Under the pieces are notes generated by a model. That model was not told the origin of the DNA and made no database searches. It saw only the letters and a program-made list of their open reading frames with translations. From Elephas maximus indicus (lineage: Eukaryota > Chordata > Mammalia > Proboscidea > Elephantidae): a DNA stretch of 64,000 bases. The translations under genes were made by a program, and so were the position numbers. How positions within the stretch are numbered: position 1 is the first letter of the stretch; the number at the start of each line of letters is the position of its first letter. The stretch spans positions 51,983,093 through 52,047,092 of the forward strand of contig NC_064821.1 of NCBI RefSeq assembly GCF_024166365.1. Direction: 5' to 3'. Shown here one piece after another: positions 21,413 to 32,230 of the stretch.

Positions 21413-22243
21413 CAGGATTGGATTAAGGCATGTGAGGTCCCTAAACACTGATAATCTGTGGTGCTTCCCGCTCTGTTTACTCATGTATTCAAAGAAGATA
21501 CGTAAGTTAGGTATATACACGTGAGTGTGTGTGTGTGTCTTAGCTATCCATGATGTAACTTCTTTTTAAATGTGACTCTAATATTAGCGATTGAACACAA
21601 AAGTGGCGTATGCCATTTTAGTGGAATGAAATGAACTGGATTATAAAATTTTTAGTGGATGTGGGGTACTAAGATTTTTACTGATTATCACATTTTCTAC
21701 AAAAAGACTATTTCACATATTCTACAACAAAGAAAATGAGTCAGTGAACTTAGTGGTTTCAACCATCTATGTAAAATTCTGTTGATCCCTCACAACGAAA
21801 AGTTGATTGTCTGCAATTTTGCTTTAAAGGGCTCATATCTCAATTTTGTTGCTTGTTTCATAATAAATGCTATCATTACAAATGAATAAATGAAAAGGTG
21901 TCATAAAAGAAAATCCAATAATCAGAAAACAAATATTAGAAGAATTACTATATTTTTAGATAGACCTTTCGTCCCTAACATGTTATAATTAAAAATATTT
22001 CTATTCTTTGCTCTTACAAATTCTTCAGTGATTTTGTCACAGTTAAGCTGCCAAACAATATCTACTTCCATAGATAATAAGGATAATGAATTGAGTCTTT
22101 CTTCAAGACTTTCTTCGCTGTTATGTGCTCGCTTTTCCTTGTATTCTGTCGCTTGGCATCTATGGGTCTTTGCTTTGGACAACTGGTGCCCTGTTGATGC
22201 TCTAAACATGTACTTACCTTACTTATTGGGTAATCCATCCCTG
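21413..22243 (-). mobile_element. hAT DNA transposon with transposase remnant
   Basis: AT-rich block of 831 bp, sharply different from its surroundings. The right end gggtaatccatccctg mirrors a left end cagg-attggatta. The 8-mers outside, gtgttcca and gtgttcag, agree at six bases, as an old target duplication would. The minus frame 22209-21922 reads SLEERLNSLSLLSMEVDIV..., which resembles the C-terminal dimerisation part of hAT transposases of the Tip100/ZMYM-like group. The catalytic core is missing, so it is an internally deleted copy. Its right end matches that of the element at 50565. Confidence 0.65.
21922..22209 (-). pseudogene. hAT transposase C-terminal remnant
   Basis: Ninety-five-residue open frame. 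Residues from about 31 to 70 carry an ERLNxLxLLSMExDI pattern and a following FVRAKNRN segment, the form of the hAT C-terminal dimerisation region. The N-terminal 30 residues look like non-coding sequence near the transposon end. No DDE catalytic residues and no zinc finger are present, so it cannot be an active transposase. Assignment is by eye. Confidence 0.5.
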
Positions 22244-23112
22244 GTGTTCAGAGTCAAGTGTGCTCCCCAAAGCAACTTTGTCAATTGTCGACTGCTCTAT
22301 GGTTCTTAGATTCTCCAAGGCCCGGTGCAGGTCCCTAAAATGGGATAAGAGAACATCTCTCTCTCCTTCTCTGTGCACCCCCCACCCCAACAGTGAGGTC
22401 CTAAAGACCCAGGACTGTGTTTCAGTCTTCTCTGTCCCTCAGCCACCGGGATCGAATGTTGAGCTGAACAGACATGAACATCTGTGTAGGGACAGATGCT
22501 CTCAGCTGCAGTTCCTTGGCTGCTTTTTCTTCATGCCCCCTCCCTGCGCTCCAATGATACAGCTGTTGGGGCAGGGAGGGGTGGGTTAGAAGGGGCTGGG
22601 ACCAGAATAGAAGAGGGCACCAAAATCACAGCAGGGCCCAAGAGAAAAGCTTAAACACATGAATATGGCTGGACTACCCGAAAGCCAAGGTGAGAATACT
22701 CAACACTTTAAGTGTGGCTCCTTGGGCCTTGATATAGCTTGGGCTCATGACCCTCTTCCACACTCTCCCCATGGCCAGCATCCCCTGCTGGACACACATC
22801 CTAGACCCTTGCACAGGCCGAGCCCAAGGAGCAATGGTGGGGTGGTGGGGTGTGAGCAAGATGCAGTGCCGAGAGGCCTGTCTGCCACCCTGGTGGCCCA
22901 GACGCAGAAGGCTGCAGTGTGTAGATGGAGATGGTGCTCTAGGCTCAGAACCTGATTCACCTTCTGCCCTCCTTCCAGCCTGGGCATCACTTCCCAGGCC
23001 TGCAGAATTCAACCCCCTCCAACTTACAAATGAGTCACTTTCAAAAGGACATTGGATTTGGGAGACATTTCTCCCAGAAAAACAATGTTATAGTGGTTGG
23101 TTCTGAGGCTGG
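22244..23112. other. Intergenic, no recognised feature
   Basis: No repeat or gene recognised. Confidence 0.4.
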
Positions 23113-23655
23113 CCCAGAAAAGCCTACTTTAGCTCCATTAAGGTTAACCAGGGCTTCAAACTGGTTCTTCCTGGTTCAGTCATTGCTGAGGAAGTAAAAC
23201 CAGAACAGATCCCAAGTTTTACAATTTGGATGAGCCGGAATGGGAAAATTTACTGCTCAAAGCCCTGGAGCGGAGACTCGGAAGAGGCATAGTGAGCCCT
23301 TTAAGGAGCCTGAAGGGTGAGATTGGATTATTGGCAGTACTGTGGAGCGTGACATACATTCAGAGCTGTGCGATTGGCCACCATCTTTGAGCAGGGCACG
23401 GCTGTTTCCAACTGTGCTCAAAATCTGATAGGCAAGAGATTTGGTTGCTATGCAACGTGTACATTGCCCTTGTTTTCTGAGGGGGAGATTAAGTTTCTAA
23501 GAAGTCTTTGACCAGTAATTTTTCCCATTACACTTCTGGTTCACCCAAATTTAAAAAATTTGGGTCTGTTTTGGTTTTGCTTCCTTGGCCGTGACTGAAC
23601 TGGCAAGAACTGGTTTGAAGCCTTGAGGTTAATAGGGCTTTCATGCTAGTCTGGG
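23113..23655. mobile_element. DNA element with long terminal inverted repeats
   Basis: The left arm (23113-23245) and right arm (about 23525-23655) are imperfect inverted copies over more than 100 bp; an example is tgactgaactggcaagaact on the right against its complement near 23160-23182. The ends read cccag...ctggg. About 280 bp of unrelated sequence lies between. No matching target duplication was found. Probably a non-autonomous DNA transposon of unknown family. Confidence 0.6.
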
Positions 23656-23984
23656 GATCTGAACCTCCACTGGGGTCAAGTTGCTGCAGGAACTCCAAAG
23701 TGAGCAGGCATGGGCCCTCACAGTGGTCCCTCTTGCTCTGTGGGGCGCCCCACAAGGCCCCTCAAATTGCATTTGTAGAACTGCCTGTTGGATGTTTGTG
23801 ACTCTGAGCATGTTCGTGACATGATGAGTCTCCTGTGCAGGGGACACATACTCATGATTCTAGTGCATTCTGGATGGTTCTAGTACATTCCAGGCTCCAC
23901 CGCATTGCTGCTTGAGATCTTTCCTCAAGTGAAGCGTGGCCTCCTTCCCTCTCTTTCAAATGCACCTATGATGAACCAGGCTGG
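23656..23984. other. Intergenic, no recognised feature
   Basis: Nothing recognised except a short local repeat of 'ctagtgcattc' and 'ctagtacattc' near 23860-23890. Confidence 0.4.
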
Positions 23985-24420
23985 ATCTCATCTGCAGAGG
24001 GTGTGGCAGGGAGCAGACAGACGTGCCCTCACAGAGCCTGTGTTCCAGCGGAGGAGACAGACTCAGGTAAGTGAGCAATTGAATCAGCGAAGATCATTTC
24101 AGAGCCAGGTCATGCCAAGTGCCATGAGAACCCCTCAGGAAGTATGGCGGAGTGTCTGGAGGTTGAATCAACTTTAGCCAAGTGGTTAGGAAAGGCTTAT
24201 TTGAGGAGGTGCCCTCTGAGCTAGATTCAGTGACATGACAGCTGAGCAAAGTGGAAAACTGGGGGCAGAACATTCCAGAAGGAAAGGGAACTGTAACCCC
24301 ACAAAGGCCCTGAGGTGGGAGCAGTCTTGGCCTTGAGACCCAGGAAGACCCCGCTGTGGTAGAAGCATGGTGAGGGAGAAGGCGAGGAGGAGGCTGTCAG
24401 GATCAGAGGGTCCGGTGGGC
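23985..24420 (-). repeat. L2 LINE 3' region, antisense
   Basis: Antisense L2 with 'cacaaaggccctgaggtggg' and the 'gagcctgtgttccagcggag' region. Confidence 0.75.
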
Positions 24421-25004
24421 CATTGTGAGATCAGATTTTCTTGTAAGAAGAACATTCTACTCTTATTCTCTTTTCCTCCTTTTAGAACAGTAAACATCCT
24501 GGTATTCTTTCAGCAATGGGTGAGAACCACCAACCTAGGCGCCGTAGTTTGTTTTAACGTACATGAAAGGGAAGTCAGGAAAATAGGCAGCTGTGGCTGG
24601 TAGCCAGGAAGCAATTTGATGTGTTTTCTGAGAAAGGGCTGAGAGCTGACAACACTCCTGGTGATAGCGCAGCTCTGGGGCCAAGACTGATGTCACCACA
24701 GGAGGTTAGGACCCAGTAGGTCTAGGTTTCCCTTTCTTTTGGTGTCTTCCAGGAGAGTAAAAGTCAAATGAAAAAACCCTGGGTCAGCTTTGTGTTTTGA
24801 TGTGGGGTTTGCTTTCAGAGCACGGGCTGTCTTGAGAGCATCCCAGTGGCAGCAGTGGCCCACACTTCCCTCCTTAGCCCTTTAGCCTGACTCACCGTCC
24901 CCGTTCCAGGGACCCTGCCTTCCAGGGGCATTGAGCCATTTCATCACTGTGCCCCGTGGTGGAGGGAAGGAATGTGAGGTGTGGAGAAACACGCGGAGCA
25001 GAGT
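24421..25004. other. Intergenic, no recognised feature
   Basis: Nothing recognised. Confidence 0.4.
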
Positions 25005-25195
25005 TGACCTCCAGCTCAACCAGTTACCAGCTGCGTGTGTGCAAAGCCCTGAAACACTTTCAACCTCAGTTTTCTGATCTGCAAAATGGGTGTAATGTTT
25101 ACCTTCCAAGACGGCTGTGAGGTTTAGAGGGAATGTATGTAAAGTGCTCAGCCCAGTGGTAGGCACATCTTCCCTATTCAGTAAATGATAGCCGC
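25005..25195 (+). repeat. MIR SINE
   Basis: Sense MIR, nearly full length, with 'cagttttctgatctgcaaaa' and 'aagtgctcagcccagtgg'. Confidence 0.85.
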
Positions 25196-25212
25196 CATGA
25201 ATTTGTTACCGT

Positions 25213-25432
25213 AAAACCAAAAACCAAGCCAGCGGCTGTCAAGCCGACTCTGATTCATGGCAACCTTCTGTGTGTCAGAGTAGAACTGTGCTCCCTAGGG
25301 TTTTCAATGGCTGATTTTTCAGCTGTAGATCACCAGACTTTTCTTCCAAGGCATCTCTGGGTGGACTCTAATCTCCAACGTTTTCGTTAGCAGCTGACTG
25401 CGTTAACCATTTGCACTACCCAGGAACTCCTC
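25213..25432 (-). mobile_element. AfroSINE
   Basis: Antisense copy of the longer subtype, tail 'aaaaaccaagcca', head 'cactacccaggaactcc'. Confidence 0.9.
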
Positions 25433-25439
25433 TGTTAAC

Positions 25440-25650
25440 ATAAGCACATTTGAAGAGCTTTAGAATTTACCCGAGCTTCTGCATCCTGGACTCATTTGGG
25501 CTTCACAATAATAATAACCCCAAAAGGTAGATAGGCGGGTATCAGCACACTCTAACAAACTGAGGCTCAGAGAGGGGGAGCAACTGGCCGGCTGTCACAC
25601 ACCTGGAAAATGCTGGGGCTGTGATTCTAAACCCCTTCATGTGCTCGGGC
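25440..25650 (-). repeat. MIR SINE, antisense
   Basis: Antisense core 'actgaggctcagagaggggg' with degenerate flanks. Confidence 0.7.
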
Positions 25651-26084
25651 AGTCCAGCTGCCTCTGTCGTCAGGGTTGTGTCTATATCTCAGTTATTGTC
25701 TCACTAATTCCTGGACTAGTTTCTTTCCACCTTCATCCAAGCCACCACCCTTGGAAAGTGGGAAGGAAGTCGATTTTGTTCCTCTCTTTTATGGGGAAGG
25801 CAACAACAGTCACAAGAGGCTGGGTAACTTAGATCAGGTCAGCCAGGTGTGGCTTTCTGATTCCTCTGACCGGGCAGAAAGGACACCGAGCTAACCCAAC
25901 CAGAGCCTGTGCCTCACAGGGTCTTTCCGTGAAGGCGTGTGTGTCTGATCCTTAGGTCGGGGAGACTCAGGGCTGGGAGGACAGGCATGCAGAGAAACTC
26001 TACTGAAGATTTGCCCGACAGCTGAGTCAGCTTTCACTTTCTCAGTGGCACCCATGTCCTGCTCTGGGCTCCATCCCAGAATCC
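25651..26084. other. Intergenic, no recognised feature
   Basis: Nothing recognised. Confidence 0.4.
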
Positions 26085-26225
26085 CTGGAAGGAAGACAGG
26101 TGGTGAATAAACCTCTCCATTTTACAGACGGAAAACGAACCCCGTAGAGGTAAAGTGGTTTGCCCAAGGTCACAGCTTGGTTGCTGTGTGGTGGAGACAA
26201 CACAGTGGTCTGTCAGCCTGAAGCT
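26085..26225 (-). repeat. MIR SINE, antisense
   Basis: 'ctccattttacagacggaaa' and 'gcccaaggtcacagcttgg' mark the antisense MIR core. Confidence 0.8.
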
Positions 26226-26412
26226 GCCCCTCTAATGGTGGGAAACTGGAAGTCAGGGGTGGGAGGTGAGTGGGAATTACTCTCCAGTCCAGATGAGCAA
26301 GAATTAAATTACTTCTGATTTTTGCCCCTCCCCCATTTTTTCTTTTTAATTTGGTTTTAAAATAAAAGTATGAGTGGCAAGAGTTGGGTCCTTGTTTATA
26401 AGACAGCTTTGT

Positions 26413-26614
26413 AAGAGTCCTGGTGGTGCAGTGGTTAAGCTCTCAGCTGCTAACTGAAAGGTAGGCAGTTCCAAACCACCGGCTGATCCAAGGCGGAATG
26501 ATGCAGTGGTCTGCTTCCGTGAAGATTTACGGCCTTGGAAGACTTATGGGGCAGTTCTACTCTGTCCTATAGGGTCACTATGAGTTGGAATCCACTCAAT
26601 GGCAATGAGTTTTT
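26413..26614 (+). mobile_element. AfroSINE
   Basis: Complete sense copy, 'gtcctggtggtgcagtggtt' to 'actcaatggcaatgagtttt'. Confidence 0.92.
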
Positions 26615-26710
26615 CTGCAAGAGTCCACAGGGCCCACAGAATCAGGGTAGACAAGAACACAGTAGGAGCAAGATTGTCTTTTTGGGCATACAACCTGTGC
26701 AGCTGAGGGG

Positions 26711-26927
26711 CTCTTATTGTTGTTAGGTGCCCTTCAGTAATTCTGACTAATAGTGACCCCATGTGACAGAGTAGAACTGCCCCAAAGTGTTTGCTTGGCT
26801 GTAATCTTTATGGAAGCAGGTCACCAGGTCTTTCTCTCTTGGAGCTGCTAGGTGAGCTCAAGCTGCAAACCTTTCAGTTTCAGTTAGCAGCCAAGTAAGT
26901 GCTTAACTGTTGTGCCACCAGGGCTCT
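26711..26927 (-). mobile_element. AfroSINE
   Basis: Complete antisense copy, tail 'ttgttgttaggtgcccttc', head 'tgccaccagggctct'. It lies about 100 bp from the previous copy in the opposite orientation. Confidence 0.92.
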
Positions 26928-27189
26928 GTACTTGGCTTAATGCTCTGTTGTCGTTGTCTTGAAGGTTATTGATAATTTTTTAACAAGGGGCTCCACATTT
27001 TCATTTTGCCATGGGTTCTGCAAATTACTAGTCCTGCCTGGGGGCAGGGAAATTGTTTCTCAGGAATTGACTCAATGCCAAAGCACCTTACGTACACTGC
27101 CAGTTAACCTCACAGTGGCCTTAGAGATGAACATGTGTATCCCTACTTTTCAAAAGTGTAAAGTGACCAGTAACTGACTCTAACTGACT

Positions 27190-27600
27190 GTTTTGCTTCT
27201 CTCTTGCTATGTAACAAGCCACCTCAATGCTTGGTGGTATAAAACAATGGCAGTCTTTTGTTTTGCTCACAGATCTGCAGTTGGGCCTGGGCTTGGCAGG
27301 GAAAGCAGGTTTCTGTTCCACACGGGGCCAGCTGGGCAGCTGGAGGAGTGGGAGAATCCACTCTCACAGGTGGGGAGTTGGTGCTGCCTGTGGGTGACCG
27401 CGTAGACCAATCAACCACTTGTTCTGATGTCAACTGCGAGCATAATAATCAACATAAATCAAATTTCCCACTTTTCACTTCTCTATTCAGTTCTGACTCC
27501 AGCTCCACGGGCAGCATTTCTTCCTGTGCCCCCCAGAGCTCAATCAGAGCTCCCAGGTTAAAGGACACGGTCCTTCTGACTGCCAAGTTGGCCTAAGACT
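27190..27600. mobile_element. Unclassified old transposon sequence
   Basis: The phrase 'tgctatgtaacaagccacct' followed by 'tggtataaaacaatggcag' recalls a common mammalian repeat that I cannot name. Boundaries are unclear. Confidence 0.35.
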
Positions 27601-28345
27601 TCAGACACCAGCCGCAAGCTCGGGAGTCCCCAGGGCTCTCCTCACTGCTGACCTGCTGGCTACAAATTTGGGGGTTCCCTTTACCCCTTCAAGATACCAG
27701 CTACAAACTCAGGAGTCCCCAGCACCCTTGTTTCTGACCTGCTGGCTCCTACTACTCCCTCAGATTTGATAATTTCCTAGAATGACTCCCAGAACTCATG
27801 GAAAGTGCTATACTTATGATTGAGAAGGCTGGTGGCACCATGGTTGAGCACTTGGCTGCCAACAGAAAGGCCAGCAATTTGAGCTCACCAGCGGCTCTGC
27901 GGGAGAGAGATGTGGCAGTCTGCTTCCATGAAGATTACAGCCTAGGAAACCCTACGGGGCAGTTCTACTCTGTCACATGGAGTGACTATGAGTAGGAATT
28001 GACTCCATGGCAATAGGTTTTTTTTAAATGGGAATGGGATACTTATGATTACAGATTTATTAAAAAGGATACAAATCAAGATCTGCACAAAGAAGAGACG
28101 CATAGGGTGCAGTCTGGGAGGCTTTTCAAGGTGGAGCTTCTGTGTCCCAAAATGAGCATGTCACTCTCCTAAGCGCAGATGTCTTTTGCCAACCAGAAAA
28201 CCCATGGAAATTCAGTGTCCGAAGCTTTTACTGGGGTCTCATTATGTAATAGAATCTCTAGCCACTTTCCCTGAGGTTGGTTGATGTGAAGTATCGCATG
28301 GTGGGTTTTTCTGGCCTGGCCAGCCCCTACCCCAGAGTCACCTCA
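27601..28345 (-). mobile_element. Old retroviral LTR, antisense, split by AfroSINE
   Basis: Contains 'cctagaatgactcccagaac' and 'agatttattaaaaaggatac', text I associate with an ERV LTR in antisense. Two imperfect tandem units of about 80 bp (from about 27607 and 27690, sharing 'aggagtccccag'-like text) lie at its left. Non-coding; family not named. Confidence 0.5.
27822..28038 (+). mobile_element. AfroSINE with perfect target duplication
   Basis: Sense copy flanked by atacttatgatt on both sides (27810-27821 and 28039-28050), inserted in the LTR. Confidence 0.95.
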
Positions 28346-28714
28346 TCACTTCGCTAGCATCACCTGTTAGTTAGGTGTGGTCTGGAGTCCTTATCAAAGA
28401 CACTTACAGTGCAAAGTTTCTTAAAGAGATTTTCTTTCAGGAGCTGAGGAAAAAGACCAAATGCTTTGGGTAAAGTTAAGGTAAACCCCATAGTTTCTCT
28501 CCATGGACCATTCTGTAGTGCAGCGTGGGTTTCCTCAAAGCATGGTAGCTGGGTCCCATACCCAAACAACCCAGAGATGGAAAGTGGAAGCTGCCAGGTT
28601 CTTATAGGCCTGGGCCCAGACACAGGCACAGCATCAGTTTTGTCAAGTGGGGACAGAGCCCAGATTCAAGGGATGGGGATGTAGACCCCCACCACGTGTT
28701 AGGAGGAATGTCAA

Positions 28715-28910
28715 AGAATTTTGATATCTTACTATACACTTACTATATGCACTGTGATGAACACATCACGTACCTTGTCTCATTTAATCCTCCCAATAAC
28801 TCTACCATCATTGCTCCCAGAATTGGCTCAAGGAAGCCTGTTCATGGAGGCTAAATAACTTGACCAAGGTCACATGGTTGGAATTTGAATCCATGTCTGT
28901 CTGTCTCCAG
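28715..28910 (-). repeat. MIR SINE, antisense
   Basis: 'gtctcatttaatcctcccaa' and 'gaccaaggtcacatggttgg' fit antisense MIR. A second antisense MIR-like core lies at about 29000-29110. Confidence 0.75.
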
Positions 28911-29509
28911 AGGGTGAGCTCTGGACCACGGGACTGTCCTGTGCATTCAGGGACCCAGGCAGTCTGAATATGGTAGGGCCAGAATTCAAGCCCACCTCTG
29001 TCTGACTTGAGAACATTTGAGGCTTTAGAAATAATCAGCTGTATCCCCCCCGCCACCCTGTTTCCAGGTAGGGAAACTGAGGCTCCAAGGGGTCTTACTA
29101 GGCAGCTTCTGAGGAGGGGGCAGGGTCTGGCACCTTCCTGGGCAGGATGCCCCCCGCCCCCGCCCCAAGTGCTGCACAGAGCCTGGTCAGGAAGTCACAG
29201 AGAGCTGTGGGCAAATTATGCAAGAGCAGAGCTGTCTCAGGGACTTTGTTTTTCATTGCATTACTCTTCACTCAGGAAATACCCATAGTTCGGCTACAAA
29301 TGAGGGCCTCTTGTCCCTGGCGGGAGACCCCCTGTGAACACCGGGGCACTCACAAGGTGGACAGGGTCCTCTGGGCCAGGTTCATCCAACAGAAGTTCCC
29401 TGAAAGCTGCTCATTTTCTGTCTGGACTGGGTCTGACCAAAGAGAAAGAGAAGAGCCAGCCCCCTGCCATCCAGGAAGTCACATTTTAGTTAGAAAGACT
29501 ATTGTTAAT

Positions 29510-29665
29510 GTTGTTAGTTGCTGTCCAGTTGGCTCTGACACATGGCAACCTTATGTAAAAGAGAACGAAACATTGCCCAGTTCTGCGTCATCATCACAAT
29601 TGTTGGTATGTTTGAGCCCATTGTTGCAGCCACTATGTCAATCCATCTAATGGAGGATTCCCCTC
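29510..29665 (-). mobile_element. RTE LINE 3' end
   Basis: Antisense RTE tail 'ttgttagttgctgtccagtt' through 'cccattgttgcagccactat'. Confidence 0.8.
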
Positions 29666-29669
29666 TAAT

Positions 29670-29890
29670 AACAACTATTCATTATTGAGGCTTTTCATTT
29701 GCCAGGGACTCGTGCTCTTTCATTTAAGCCTCACAGCAGCCTAGGAAGTGGTTGCTATAATTATCCCCAGGTTACCTACTGGTGAGGAAAATGAGGCAGA
29801 GAGCAGTGAAGTCAGTTGCCCAAGATCACATAGCTGCTAAGTGGGGCAGGTAGGATTTAAACCCAGGCTGTCTTGCTCAAGTCTGGGCTT
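29670..29890 (-). repeat. MIR SINE, antisense
   Basis: Core 'gaggaaaatgaggcagagag' and 'catagctgctaagtggggc'. Confidence 0.8.
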
Positions 29891-30044
29891 GTGACCACTT
29901 GGCCAGGCTGCTGAAGTGTGGCTCAGGCTGGGGTCACTGCTGTGCTGAGGCCCTCCACCCTGAGTCCCTGGCCTGCCAGCACGCACAGGACTCAGGAAGC
30001 CTGCAGGGAATGGAATTTGTCTCCTGGCTTTCATATCAAAGCCC

Positions 30045-30190
30045 AGCCACTCCCTCACAGAACCTGCAATGGCTCCCCAGTACTTAGAGGCCAAAAGCCT
30101 GTCAACCTGTGTCCTCTCAGGCAGGTCCTACTACCTCCCACGGCTCCCAGATCCAAACTCCCTCTGAGACCCAACTGTTGTCTCCTCAGT
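30045..30190 (+). repeat. L2 LINE fragment
   Basis: Sense L2 start of the 3' region with 'caatggctccccagtactta'. Confidence 0.6.
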
Positions 30191-30369
30191 CAACAAATAT
30201 GGAGGGCACATCCCTACATGAAATCTTTGCTCAGACCCACAACTCGTCTTTCTCCTCCCCCAGAAAACCTACCTGGAACATCCAGGACCAGTGGCCTCTG
30301 CAGCACTGACTCTGAGGAGAGCTGGAGGCCAAGTTCCAGAAGGCTCTTATAAAAAATTTCTGGTCTGGA

Positions 30370-30480
30370 AAGAGAAATTTATTCATCCATTCAGCCACTC
30401 AAACAACAAAGATATACTGAGCCCCTACTGTGGGTCAAGCAATGTGCTGGGTTCTGGGGAAATACTAGGGGGCTGGGAGG
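30370..30480 (-). repeat. L2 LINE end, antisense
   Basis: 'actgagcccctactgtgggt' and the following 'gtgctgggttctgggga' are the reversed L2 3' terminus. Confidence 0.65.
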
Positions 30481-30599
30481 TAACAGGGGGCCCAATACCA
30501 GCCGGGGAGGCAGGGCCGGGGTCAGGCAATAGCTGTCGGCATGATAATTGCTATGACCGAGGGAAGCATAGGGCTGTGGGAACCAATTGGATGAGCATC

Positions 30600-30680
30600 T
30601 AGCCCAGATGGTGGGTCTCCACTTCCTCTTCTGCAAGATGGGTTTAATAACAGTATCTACCTGAATCCTTGTTGCAAGGA
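30600..30680 (+). repeat. MIR fragment
   Basis: 'cttctgcaagatgggtttaa' followed by a 'caaggattaaa' segment. Confidence 0.6.
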
Positions 30681-30684
30681 TTAA

Positions 30685-30900
30685 ACTCATTTACTCATTT
30701 GTTAAACAAATATTTGTCAAGTTTAAACAATATGCTTGTCTGGGTACGGGGAACAGAGCCATGACCATGACCAACACAGCACCCCCCTCATGGAACATAT
30801 TGGGCAGTGTAGAGAGGGACCATGAAGACTCTGTGAGATAACTTTAGCTGTGAGAACTGCTGTGGAGACAAAGAATGCAATGTAGGGTCCTTTGTGTAAG
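30685..30900 (-). repeat. L2 LINE 3' region, antisense
   Basis: 'aaacaaatatttgtcaag' then 'cccctcatggaacatattg' in antisense order. Confidence 0.65.
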
Positions 30901-31356
30901 TCAGGTGCTCCATGAGGGCTCGGGGATGTGGCACCCGTTCTACAAAGGTCTGGGAGGACAGAGCAATCCTGGGACATGCAGGAGGAAGCAAGCAGCCAAT
31001 TGGGGTGTCAACACCTGAGTATTTATTAGTCTCAGTGGCCGTCACCCCACCCCTGCAATTTGCTTCTCTGGATCTTCAAAGCAGAAAGGGGTGAGATGTT
31101 ACAGACCAAAAAAGTTTCATGGGGCAAAAATTGTTTTCAGGAGCTGGAAGGACTGGGCGGGTTGTTGGAGGGAAGTTGCAACAGCCTCAGGAGAGGCTGG
31201 GGAGTTGAGAGGAATTGGGGCCCGAGGGCGGTTTCCTTTGAGAGTGAAGGGAAAGAGTGAGGCTGAGCATTTCGGGAACTTCACAGGGAAACCTCCTCTT
31301 GCACCCCAGAGAACCTGGTACTCCATTCTGGTTAGGCAGAATACATGGCCATCCTC

Positions 31357-31556
31357 AGGTTGGTACACACGGTTAGTGGCTGCTGACTGAAAGGCTGGAG
31401 GTTTGAGTCCACCCAGAAGCACCTCAGAAGAGAGCCCTGCGGATCTGCTTATGAAAAACCAGCCACTGAAAAGCGTGTGGAACACAGCTCTACCCTGACA
31501 CACGTAGGGTAGCCATGAGTTGGAATCAACTGGATGGCAACCTTTTTTTTTTTTTA
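31357..31556 (+). mobile_element. AfroSINE
   Basis: Degenerate sense copy of the longer subtype. The body has 'ggaggtttgagtccacccag', the tail 'caactggatggcaacc' and a T-run. Confidence 0.88.
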
Positions 31557-31559
31557 CTG

Positions 31560-31720
31560 TGTACCAGGGGCCATGGACTCCCAAACTCTGATCTCTGCAA
31601 AGTGGGAGTTATTTATCCCTCTTCTACAGATGAGGAAATGGAGACTCAAGTAAATTAAGTGATTTGTCCAAGATCAAAGTCATACCAGCTAGGGCTTGAA
31701 CCTAGATCTAGGTGATGGCA
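31560..31720 (-). repeat. MIR SINE, antisense
   Basis: Core 'ctacagatgaggaaatggag' directly after the SINE tail. Confidence 0.8.
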
Positions 31721-32027
31721 AAGTTGATACTTTTTCTCCTTCTGAGATAGCCCAACTGCCTAAAACGATTCTTTTTCAAGCCTGAAATTTTCACCATTCA
31801 TTTGTAGGGGTTAAAGATTCCTGGGACCTTCCTTTGGTGCATATGGCTGGGAGCAGGGTCTTGAGGGACTATGGGAGAAGTGATAGAGCAGCTTCCTGGC
31901 ACATAGTAGGTGCTCATTATGTATGTGTTGACTCTACAGGACCGGCCTGGGGTGGGGGTGGGGAGGGCTCTGCTTCCCTGGAGTGAGATCCTGAAGACAA
32001 ACTTCACCTGGAGGACGTACTACCAGA

Positions 32028-32230
32028 GGTAGTTGCTGCTGAGTCAATTCCAACTCATGGTGACCTCATGTGTGTCAGAGCACAACTGTGCTCCATAGTA
32101 TTTTCATGGCTGTTTCCTTTCAGAAGCAGATCGCCAGGCTTTTCTTCCGAGGTGCATCTGGGTATGTTTGAATCACCAACCTTTCAGCTAGTAGACCAGC
32201 ACTTAACCGTTTGTGTCACTCAGGGACTCC
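32028..32230 (-). mobile_element. AfroSINE
   Basis: Antisense copy, 'ttccaactcatggtgacctc' to 'cactcagggactcc'. Confidence 0.9.
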
